Assembly: GCA_049520215.1 (NCBI GenBank)
Contig: JBEKPZ010000189.1
Coordinates: forward strand, 1 to 14,492
Origin: Bog-159 sp049520215
GTDB taxonomy: Bacteria > Acidobacteriota > Terriglobia > Bryobacterales > Bryobacteraceae
Reading direction: 5' to 3'
DNA: 14,492 bases
Shown here: positions 1-5,369 of the stretch, in pieces
Position numbering within the stretch: position 1 is the stretch's first letter
Layout of the letters: each line of letters opens with the position of its first letter
The notes under the pieces: generated by a model
Databases searched by the model: none
What the model saw: the letters and a program-made list of their open reading frames with translations, nothing else
What the model was told of the DNA's origin: nothing
Made by a program: the position numbers and the translations under genes

Positions 1-173
1 TCGTCGCCGGGTGAAACGACGATGGCGATCTCTTCGACACCGGCGCGCAAGGCTTCTTCGACGATGATGCGGAGGACGGGCTTCTCGACCCCATCGCGGT
101 CGATCAGGGTTTGCAGCGGCAGGCTCCGCTGGCTGCGTCCGGCGGCCGTGATCACCGCTTTACGGATTTTCAT
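1..173 (-). CDS. GalU-like UTP-glucose-1-phosphate uridylyltransferase, N-terminal part (runs off left edge)
   Basis: Only the first 57 codons are inside the window. The ATG at 173-171 is preceded by AAGGA about 9 nt upstream (183-187 on the plus strand), a good ribosome binding site. The translation opens MKIRKAVITAAG, continues with ...EKPVLRIIVEEALRAGVEEI and reaches IAIVVSPGD. This is the Rossmann-like nucleotidyltransferase start of the GalU family: a KAVI-x-AAG strand-loop, then a KP-hydrophobic segment and the helix leading to the next strand. GalU makes UDP-glucose from UTP and glucose-1-phosphate in the cytoplasm for cell-envelope sugars. The nucleotide-binding loop reads AAGRSQRSLPLQT rather than the usual AAGxGTRxLPxTK, so the exact sugar nucleotide is not certain. 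A CATAAT box at 192-197 could be its -10. It points away from the mazEF and trp genes. Confidence 0.65.
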   Translation of the reverse strand, partial: MKIRKAVITAAGRSQRSLPLQTLIDRDGVEKPVLRIIVEEALRAGVEEIAIVVSPGD

Positions 174-766
174 GAACAGGGTTCCTTAGATATTATGCGC
201 GAAAACGCCAGGAAAGACCGGGGTGCTGTCCTGAGGTCGCGTGAAGGGACTTCTAGGACGGTACCCAAAGGGGGCGGGGGCCGGCGGCCGGGTTATGCAG
301 AGTTGTGCTTTTTTGTGCATGCGGGGAGCGAAACTCTTTTTCGGACACCCGAAACCAATTTTCGATAAAGCCTTTGCAATCATTTTGTTTGCGGCCATTT
401 TCAGGGGAGTTGACGGCGCGTGGTGGCATGCGGCCACGGGGTGGCGGGAAGCCGCTGTTGAGCGCGAAATGCCGATGGCCGGCGGCGGGTTGGGGCCGGG
501 TGTCCGAGTTGCGTTTGGCGCGTGTTGGTGCGAGTTGGTGCATAAATCTCGTGTTCTACCGGGGCGGAACGCCGCTTCGCGAGGGCGATGTTCCTGCCCG
601 ATGTGAGGATAGCACGGCGGCGCCGGGGATTCGGCTGGCGGATTGTCGTTACACGTTTGTTTTCAGGGGTTCGGGAGGGCGGCGAGATGTGTCATCGGCG
701 GTAATGGTATTGTCCTAAAGTGCGACTTTAAGACACTACCAAGGCCGGAGTGAAAAACTCGTTGAG
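174..766. other. gene-free stretch between galU-like gene and mazEF
   Basis: I see no convincing gene here on either strand. The open frames are low in protein-like composition, overlap one another and lack ribosome binding sites. The part around 300-410 is noticeably more AT-rich than its surroundings and may hold promoter or regulatory DNA for the minus-strand galU-like gene. A small imperfect tandem repeat (GTTGGTGC twice, 524-541) is present. The right end contains the 712-734 palindrome listed separately. No tRNA or rRNA-like structure was recognised. Confidence 0.6.
712..734. repeat. near-perfect 23-bp palindrome downstream of mazEF
   Basis: The left arm GTCCTAAAGT and the right arm ACTTTAAGAC are reverse complements except for one position, around a 3-nt centre GCG. 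It lies 33 nt beyond the mazF stop on the mazEF transcript. It could serve as that unit's terminator, although no U-tract follows it on either strand. It could also be a protein binding site or the end of a mobile element. Which of these applies cannot be decided from the window. Confidence 0.5.
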
Positions 767-1115
767 CTAGAGTTGCAGAACAAGGCGCAGACCTTCATCA
801 ACGGTGCCTTGCAGGCGAGGCGGCAGTGTGCCGACGAGCTCGGTCAGAAAACTACGGTCGAGGGTCATAAGTTGCGATACGTTCGCGACCGAGTCGCGCG
901 GAAGGCCGGTCGAGCGCGCGGGCAACAAGACATTACCAGGCACGTCGGCAAGTTCCAGGTTGCCGGTGATCACGGCCACGATTGCAGTTTTGAATGCGGC
1001 TACGGTTGAAAGATTCAGTTTGGACCACAAGCACCGGCCGCCGGTATCCAGGCTCGGAGCGGCGAAGTTCGGGGAGATCGGCCCACCAGATCTGTCCCCG
1101 CTGAATCTCGTCCAT
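767..1115 (-). pseudogene. mazF: MazF-like endoribonuclease toxin, broken by a 1-nt frameshift
   Basis: The start at 1115 reads MDEIQRGQIWWADLPELRRS, then EPGYRRPVLVVQTESFNRSRI. These are the hallmark opening strands of the MazF/PemK fold, which cuts mRNA at short sequence motifs. At the A4 run on the minus strand (plus positions 988-991) the family-like sequence jumps frame. It resumes as KTAIVAVITGNLELADVPGN, then VLLPARSTGLPRDSVANVSQ and LMTLDRSFLTE, and stops at 767-769. Removing one A restores a continuous protein of about 115 residues, the normal MazF length, so nothing else is missing. As written the first frame ends at 933 as a 60-residue product without the rest of the fold. The gene begins 2 nt after the antitoxin stop, the usual mazEF arrangement. 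A sequencing or assembly error in the homopolymer cannot be excluded. Confidence 0.85.
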
Positions 1116-1117
1116 CC

Positions 1118-1354
1118 CTACCAGGAGTCCTTGTTCACGGATCTCAGTTGGGCGCGATCGAATGCGCGATCCACAGTCGCGGGCCGGCGAGAATATACTT
1201 CATTCAGGCGCTCGGTTACCGCATTCCCTTGCTGCCGGTTCAGGAACTCCGAAATCGCCGTGGCGTACAATTGACTTCTGGAAACGCGGAGGCGGCGGGC
1301 GGCAGCGTCCGCCAGACGGAAAATGTCGTCGGGTAACGAGACGGCAGTCTTCAC
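1118..1354 (-). CDS. mazE: MazE-like ribbon-helix-helix antitoxin
   Basis: 78 residues, GTG start at 1354-1352. Residues 1-43 (MKTAVSLPDDIFRLADAAAR and on to SEFLNR) form a classic ribbon-helix-helix. A short beta strand TAVSLP is followed by two amphipathic helices with the LRVSRSQLY turn. Such proteins dimerise, bind their own operator and, through the acidic/disordered C-terminal part (about 45-78), wrap and inhibit the MazF partner encoded 2 nt downstream. The frame is intact. No Shine-Dalgarno is visible. A TATACT box ends 6 nt upstream of the GTG, so the transcript may be leaderless. A palindrome at 1362-1378 overlaps this promoter, consistent with autorepression. With its toxin frameshifted, the antitoxin may persist as an orphan repressor. 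Confidence 0.85.
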   Translation of the reverse strand: MKTAVSLPDDIFRLADAAARRLRVSRSQLYATAISEFLNRQQGNAVTERLNEVYSRRPATVDRAFDRAQLRSVNKDSW

Positions 1355-1361
1355 GCTCGCA

Positions 1362-1378
1362 GTATAACCCGGTTATAC
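1362..1378 (-). promoter_or_regulatory. mazEF operator palindrome overlapping -10 box
   Basis: GTATAACC and GGTTATAC form a perfect 8-bp inverted repeat around a single base. It sits 7 bp before the mazE GTG. Reading toward mazE, the right arm contains TATACT, a good sigma-70 -10 hexamer with its 3' end 6 nt from the start codon. A -35 is not obvious. An operator that covers its own -10 is the expected arrangement for ribbon-helix-helix antitoxin autoregulation. Binding by this antitoxin is inferred from position and symmetry only. Confidence 0.7.
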
Positions 1379-1604
1379 CCGATTCGCTTCACACAGCAGA
1401 CCAGGGGTCCGCGCCACGAAAAGAATTGTCCGGCGCGATGAAACGTTTCGCCCGCGCATTTCACTACTCAATGTGGACGCCCGTTGCGAGTTGCGCTCCT
1501 TTTAGCCAGCAATGGTTCCTCCCCACTCCGTTAGCTTGCCTCGGAAACACGCAGCTCGCCGGGTGTTCACAAGCGTTTCCCGGCGTCCCGCCGCGCCGGT
1601 CTGC

Positions 1605-1618
1605 TACCATAAATCAAA
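1605..1618 (+). promoter_or_regulatory. candidate -10 box of the trp-aro operon (leaderless start)
   Basis: TACCAT at 1605-1610 lies 8 nt before the TTG start of trpC. No Shine-Dalgarno is present in the intervening AAATCAAA. No convincing -35 lies 16-18 nt upstream. The region 1379-1604 between the mazEF operator and this box shows no gene. It holds a GAAACGTTTC palindrome at 1440-1449 and a weak GCCGGG/CCCGGC stem at 1558-1584, neither clearly an attenuator. The promoter call is tentative. Confidence 0.35.
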
Positions 1619-2419
1619 TTGACCGAAACCGTTCCAGACGTACTGGCCCGTATTGTCGCTCATAAGCGGGAGCATCCAACGCCTGCTCCCGGTGTGCGTA
1701 AGCAATGGGAGCGGCAGGCGGAACAGGCGCGCGCCGGGCGGCGCGATTTTCGGCGGGCGCTGGCTGCGCGGACGCCGGCTATCATTGCCGAAATCAAGAA
1801 AGCCTCGCCCAGCAGAGGACTGCTTGCGCCGGATTTCGACCCCGTGCGGCTGGCTCGCCAATATGAAGCCGGTGGGGCGGCGGCGCTTTCCGTGCTGACC
1901 GACGAGGCGTTCTTCCAAGGCAGTCTGGCGGACCTGGCGGCGGCGCGCGGCGTTTGCGGATTGCCGGTGCTGCGGAAGGATTTCACCCTCAGCGAAGATC
2001 ATGTTCTGGAAGCGGCGGCGGGCGGCGCGGACGCCATCCTGCTGATTGCGGCCATCCTGGAAACGGGCGAGATTCGTGACTTGGCTGCCGAAGCGGCCGG
2101 TTACGGAATGGCTGCCCTTGTCGAGGTGCACAACGAGCCGGAACTGGCCAAGGCTCTGGAGGTAGGCGCTCAAATCATCGGGGTCAACAACCGGGATCTG
2201 ACCACGTTCCAGGTGACGCTGGAAACCTCGCTACGCTTGGCGCCGCGCATCCCTCCCGAAGTGCTGAAGGTGAGCGAAAGCGGCATCCGCTCGGCGCGGG
2301 ATATCGGGCTGCTGCGCGAGGCGGGCTATCAGGCTTTTCTGGTGGGCGAGCACCTGATGAAATCGCTGGATCCGGCGGAGGCCGTGCGGGCTTTGTTAAC
2401 TCCATGGGTGGATGCATGA
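1619..2419 (+). CDS. trpC: indole-3-glycerol-phosphate synthase
   Basis: 266 residues, the normal size for a monofunctional TrpC TIM barrel. It closes the indole ring: CdRP to indole-3-glycerol phosphate with loss of CO2 and water, the fourth step of tryptophan synthesis, in the cytoplasm. Catalytic residues are visible in their family motifs: E58 and K60 in AEIKKASPSRG, K120 in VLRKDF, E169 in VEVHNEPEL, N190 in GVNNRD, and E220/S221 in KVSESGIRS. The phosphate-binding end LVGEHLM is also present. The TTG at 1619 gives the expected N-terminal helix (VPDVLARIVAHKRE), and no better ATG/GTG lies nearby. There is no Shine-Dalgarno. It is the first gene of the operon. Its stop TGA (2417-2419) overlaps the trpF start as ATGA, implying translational coupling. 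Confidence 0.96.
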   Translation: MTETVPDVLARIVAHKREHPTPAPGVRKQWERQAEQARAGRRDFRRALAARTPAIIAEIKKASPSRGLLAPDFDPVRLARQYEAGGAAALSVLTDEAFFQGSLADLAAARGVCGLPVLRKDFTLSEDHVLEAAAGGADAILLIAAILETGEIRDLAAEAAGYGMAALVEVHNEPELAKALEVGAQIIGVNNRDLTTFQVTLETSLRLAPRIPPEVLKVSESGIRSARDIGLLREAGYQAFLVGEHLMKSLDPAEAVRALLTPWVDA

Positions 2420-3024
2420 TGGTGAAGATCTGCGGTATCACCAATCGCGAAGATGCGCTGGCGGCCATCGATGGAGGGGCGGCGGCGTTGGGCTTCAACT
2501 TTTACCCGGCAAGCCCGCGATATATTGCGCCGGACGAAGCGGCGGCCGTCGCGGCCACGCTGCCAGCCCGTGTTTGGAAGGTGGGCGTCTTCGTGGACGA
2601 GTCCCCGGAAACCGTGCTGCGGATCGCCGGGCAGGTGGGTTTGGATATCGCCCAGTTGCACGGTAGCGAGTCGCCGCAGCAGTATCCGCGCGGCATGCGG
2701 GTGTGGAAGGCGATTCGGATGGTGGGGCAGGACTTCAGCCTGCCAACCGCTGGCCCGGCCGAAGCAGTCCTGGTGGATGGCCCGGCATCGGGACGGATTT
2801 TCGATTGGACGCGGCTGAGGCGGCCTGGGAGGCCGCCGCAGGCCGAGGGCCTGCCCCACGTGATCCTGGCGGGGGGCCTCGATGCGGGCAACGTGCGGGA
2901 GGCCATTGAGCAAGTGCATCCATGGGGCGTCGATGCTTGTTCCCAACTCGAAAGTTCGCCGGGTCGCAAGGATCGGTTCAAAATGGCTGCGTTTCTGAAA
3001 GCCGCGCTGGCGGCATCGCCATGA
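2416..3024 (+). CDS. trpF: phosphoribosylanthranilate isomerase
   Basis: 202 residues. It performs the Amadori rearrangement of PRA to CdRP, the step just before TrpC. The catalytic Cys is C6 in MMVKICGITN and the general acid Asp is D121 in AVLVDG. The phosphate-binding segments VILAGGL (149-155) and the GVDACSQLESSPGRKD block (171-186) follow. In most relatives the last block reads roughly SSGVE, where this protein has CSQLE. I place the start at the ATG at 2416 because it overlaps the trpC stop as ATGA and a GGTGGA lies upstream. The next codon is also ATG, and an in-frame ATG at 2404 would give an unneeded extension. Two REP-like inverted repeats (2721-2744 and 2838-2859) lie inside this gene and encode the loop residues MVGQDFSLP and PQAEGLPH. 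Confidence 0.95.
   Translation: MMVKICGITNREDALAAIDGGAAALGFNFYPASPRYIAPDEAAAVAATLPARVWKVGVFVDESPETVLRIAGQVGLDIAQLHGSESPQQYPRGMRVWKAIRMVGQDFSLPTAGPAEAVLVDGPASGRIFDWTRLRRPGRPPQAEGLPHVILAGGLDAGNVREAIEQVHPWGVDACSQLESSPGRKDRFKMAAFLKAALAASP
2721..2744 (+). repeat. REP-like inverted repeat, copy 1 (inside trpF)
   Basis: The element begins GGTGGGGCAGG and ends CAGCCTGCC. Its stem is GGCAGG/CCTGCC (2726-2731 and 2739-2744) with a 7-nt loop. It matches copies at 2838-2859 (opposite strand) and 4224-4246. All three start with a GTGGG head before a CAGG...CCTG stem. It is read in frame as VGQDFSLP, between the AIR strand and the AVLVDG strand of TrpF, a place where the family has a surface loop. Confidence 0.65.
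2838..2859 (-). repeat. REP-like inverted repeat, copy 2 (inside trpF, inverted)
   Basis: The stem GCAGGCC/GGCCTGC (2838-2844 and 2848-2854) has a 3-nt loop and is followed by CCCAC. Read on the minus strand, this gives the GTGGGGCAGG head seen in copies 1 and 3. The immediately preceding bases (2820-2836) form another short stem, GGCGGCCT/AGGCCGCC. In TrpF it encodes Pro/Gly-rich loop residues just before VILAGGL. Confidence 0.6.
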
Positions 3025-4220
3025 TGACCGCACAACCAGACGCGGGCGGGCATTTCGGGCCTTATGGCGGGCGTTTCGTGCCGGAAGTCCTGATGGCGCC
3101 GCTCGAAGAAGTGGAGAAGGCATACCTGGAAGCGCGCGGCGATCCGGCGTTCCAGGCTGAGTTGAACGACCTCCTGCGGAATTACGCCGGTCGCCCCACG
3201 CCGCTGTACTTTGCGCGGCGGCTCACCGAACATTTAGGCGGCGCGCGGATCTACATCAAACGGGAGGACCTGTTGCACACCGGCGCGCACAAGATCAACA
3301 ACACGCTGGGGCAGGGGTTGCTGGCGCGGCGCATGGGCAAGCGGCGCATCATCGCCGAAACCGGCGCCGGGCAGCACGGCGTCGCCACGGCTACGGTTTG
3401 CGCGCGGCTGGGCCTCGATTGCGTGGTCTACATGGGCGAGGAGGACATGCGCCGGCAGCGGCTCAACGTCTTCCGCATGCGCCTGTTGGGCGCCCAGGTG
3501 GTCCCGGTGACCAGCGGAAGCCGCACGCTGAAGGATGCCATTAACGAGGCCCTGCGCGACTGGGTGGCCAACGTCGGCGCGACTTACTATCTGCTGGGCT
3601 CGGCGCTGGGGCCGCATCCTTATCCGGTAATGGTGCGCGATTTTCAGAAGGTGATCGGCGAGGAATCCCGCCGTCAGATTTTGGAGGCTGAGAAGCGCTT
3701 GCCGGACGCGGTCTTCGCCTGCGTGGGTGGCGGCAGCAATGCCATCGGCATCTTTCATGCGTTCGTGCCGGATGAAGCGGTGGGGCTGATCGGCGTGGAA
3801 GCCGGCGGGCGGGGATCGAATTTGGGCGAGCATGCCGCACGCTTCCGCACCTCGACGCCGGGAGTGCTGCACGGCGCGCGCAGCTATCTGCTGCAGGACG
3901 AAGATGGCCAGGTCTCGCTGACGCATTCGATTTCGGCGGGCCTGGACTACGCGCTGGTCGGGCCCGAGCACGCCTGGCTGCACGATCGCAACCGCGCGGA
4001 GTATGTGGCCGCCAGCGACGGCGAAGCGCTGGAGGCGGCCCGGTTGCTGTGCCACATCGAAGGTCTGATTCCAGCGCTCGAATCGGCGCACGCGGTGGCC
4101 GAGGTGGTGCGCCGCGCGCCGGCGGCCCACGACCAAGTCTACATTGTGAATATGTCCGGACGGGGCGACAAGGACATCGATATTTATCGGGAAAACCTGA
4201 AGGAACTGGATGCAGACTGA
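3021..4220 (+). CDS. trpB: tryptophan synthase beta subunit
   Basis: 399 residues, typical of TrpB1. A PLP enzyme, it condenses indole, delivered through a tunnel from TrpA, with L-serine to give tryptophan. The PLP lysine is K91 in GAHKINN, the catalytic glutamate E113 in AETGAGQHG, and the phosphate-binding loop GGGSN is at 236-240. The N-terminal FGPYGGRFVPE signature is intact, as is GRPTPL (57-62). The start is the ATG at 3021, overlapping the trpF stop as ATGA. This gives the expected short leader before the GPYGGRF motif. A longer in-frame opening upstream at 2922 lies wholly within trpF and is rejected. The 3' end overlaps trpA by 11 nt. Confidence 0.97.
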   Translation: MMTAQPDAGGHFGPYGGRFVPEVLMAPLEEVEKAYLEARGDPAFQAELNDLLRNYAGRPTPLYFARRLTEHLGGARIYIKREDLLHTGAHKINNTLGQGLLARRMGKRRIIAETGAGQHGVATATVCARLGLDCVVYMGEEDMRRQRLNVFRMRLLGAQVVPVTSGSRTLKDAINEALRDWVANVGATYYLLGSALGPHPYPVMVRDFQKVIGEESRRQILEAEKRLPDAVFACVGGGSNAIGIFHAFVPDEAVGLIGVEAGGRGSNLGEHAARFRTSTPGVLHGARSYLLQDEDGQVSLTHSISAGLDYALVGPEHAWLHDRNRAEYVAASDGEALEAARLLCHIEGLIPALESAHAVAEVVRRAPAAHDQVYIVNMSGRGDKDIDIYRENLKELDAD

Positions 4221-5064
4221 TCTGGTGGGACAGGCTTCAGCCTGTCAAGGCGGGCGCATCTCTCTCCTGTTCGACAACCTCAAGCGGACCGGACGCAAAG
4301 GCCTGATTGCATACCTGACCGTGGGCGATCCATCGCCCGAGCGCACGCCCGCGCTGGTGGAAGCGCTGGAGCGCGGCGGCGCGGACCTGATCGAACTGGG
4401 TGTGCCTTTTTCCGACCCCATCGCGGATGGTCCCGTAATCCAACGCGCGGGCCAGCGGGCGCTCGCGGCAGGCACCACGCTACGCAAGGTGCTGGAGGTC
4501 GCCGGTCAGATCCGGCGCCGTTCCGAGATTCCCCTGCTGCTGTTTACCTATCTGAACCCGGTGGTGCGCTATGGCCTGGAAGCGTTGGCGCGCGACGCCG
4601 GAGCCTCCGGCATCGATGGCTGCCTGTTGACAGATGCAAGCGTGGAAGAAGCCGCCGACTACGTGGACGCCATGCGCCGGCACAACCTGGACACGGTGTT
4701 CCTGGCCGCGCCCACCTCGACCGAGCGGCGGCTGCGGCTGGTGGCCGAATACTCGACCGGCTTTGTGTACCTGGTTTCGCGCACCGGAGTGACGGGCGCG
4801 CGCGAGTCGCTCTCCGATGCCGTCGGGCCGCTGGTCGCCGCTGTGCGCGCGGTGACGGATCTGCCGCTGGCGGTAGGATTCGGCATCTCGCGCCCGGAGC
4901 ACGTGGCGGAATTGGGCCGGACGGTGGAGGCCGTAGTGGTAGGCAGCGCCATCGTTAGTTTGATCGAGCGCAATCGGGACAATCCGTCGCTCGAAATCCA
5001 GTTGGAATCGTTCGTGCGCGAACTGAAGCATGGCTTCGATCTGCGGACCGCGGAGGTGCGGTGA
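4210..5064 (+). CDS. trpA: tryptophan synthase alpha subunit
   Basis: 284 residues. It splits indole-3-glycerol phosphate into indole and glyceraldehyde-3-phosphate and passes indole to TrpB. The catalytic pair is E62 and D73 in LIELGVPFSDPIADGP. The phosphate-binding region VGFGIS and the substrate loop SRTGVTGAR are present. The N-terminus is odd: family homology starts at about residue 16 (RISLLFDNLKRTGRKGLIAY). The first 15 residues come from the trpB overlap plus a REP-like repeat (4224-4246) translated as VGQASACQ. The only usable starts are ATG 4210 and GTG 4225 (inside the repeat). ATG 4210 is chosen because it overlaps the trpB end and has AAGGA upstream (about 4200-4204). The stop overlaps the next gene's GTG. 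Confidence 0.96.
   Translation: MQTDLVGQASACQGGRISLLFDNLKRTGRKGLIAYLTVGDPSPERTPALVEALERGGADLIELGVPFSDPIADGPVIQRAGQRALAAGTTLRKVLEVAGQIRRRSEIPLLLFTYLNPVVRYGLEALARDAGASGIDGCLLTDASVEEAADYVDAMRRHNLDTVFLAAPTSTERRLRLVAEYSTGFVYLVSRTGVTGARESLSDAVGPLVAAVRAVTDLPLAVGFGISRPEHVAELGRTVEAVVVGSAIVSLIERNRDNPSLEIQLESFVRELKHGFDLRTAEVR
4224..4246 (+). repeat. REP-like inverted repeat, copy 3 (trpB/trpA junction, within trpA)
   Basis: Head GGTGG, then a perfect 8-bp stem GACAGGCT/AGCCTGTC around a 2-nt loop (4229-4246). It is the most symmetrical of the three copies and differs from copy 1 by compensating stem changes (GCAGG/CCTGC to ACAGG/CCTGT), as expected of a conserved hairpin family. It lies only 4 bp after the trpB stop and downstream of the trpA start, so it is translated in TrpA. 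Confidence 0.7.
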
Positions 5065-5369
5065 CACGCGAGGACGCGCTGCGGGCGCTCGAAGAGTATC
5101 GCGTGTCGATCGACGCGTTGGATCTGCGCCTGCTTGAATTGCTGAACCAACGCACGCGCGTGGTGGAGGAAATCGGCCGCGTCAAGCGCACCGCCAAGCT
5201 GCCCATCTACGAGCCACGGCGCGAAGACCAGGTTTTCGAAAACATCACCACGCATAACGGCGGCCCGCTCACGCCAGAAGCCGTTAAGCGCATCTTCGAA
5301 CGCATCATCGACGAAATGCGCACCATCCAAAGGATTCGCATGGAAACCAGCACGGACGGAGACTCATAA
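5061..5369 (+). CDS. aroQ: chorismate mutase, AroQ type
   Basis: 102 residues, all-helical AroQ class, converting chorismate to prephenate at the branch to tyrosine and phenylalanine. Aligning the E. coli mutase domain by eye gives the active-site set R14 (EEYRVSIDALD), R31 (NQRTRVVEEIGRVK), K42, E51, R54 and E55 (IYEPRRED). Start GTG 5061 overlaps the trpA stop (GTGA). It is a stand-alone mutase, not fused to prephenate dehydratase or DAHP synthase, but it sits directly before aroF (the stop abuts the next ATG). AroQ proteins in such pairs often associate with the DAHP synthase and make it prephenate-sensitive. That is a possibility here, not shown. Confidence 0.92.
   Translation: MTREDALRALEEYRVSIDALDLRLLELLNQRTRVVEEIGRVKRTAKLPIYEPRREDQVFENITTHNGGPLTPEAVKRIFERIIDEMRTIQRIRMETSTDGDS

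Noticed and set aside
524..541. Two-unit GTTGGTGC tandem repeat
   Set aside because: Only two short units with no further copies; too little to call a repeat array. No CRISPR-like array was seen anywhere in the window.
241..718. Overlapping 121- and 137-codon plus-strand frames in the left gene-free region
   Set aside because: Two competing frames with no ribosome binding sites and Arg/Gly/Cys-rich low-complexity translations.
1440..1449. GAAACGTTTC palindrome upstream of trpC
   Set aside because: A single 10-bp palindrome about 155 bp from any candidate promoter element. It could be an operator but nothing supports it.
1471..1548. Possible trp leader peptide (ATG followed by TGG, second TGG 14 codons on)
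   Set aside because: The frame has no early stop, the two Trp codons are not adjacent, and no terminator/antiterminator pair with a U-tract follows.
1558..1584. GCCGGG/CCCGGC stem before trpC as attenuator
   Set aside because: A 6-bp stem with a 15-nt loop, no U-tract and no competing fold; expected by chance in GC-rich DNA.
3234..4136. 300-codon open frame antisense to trpB
   Set aside because: Composition is Arg/His/Ala/Gln-rich, typical of an antisense shadow in GC-rich DNA. The overlapping trpB frame is certain.
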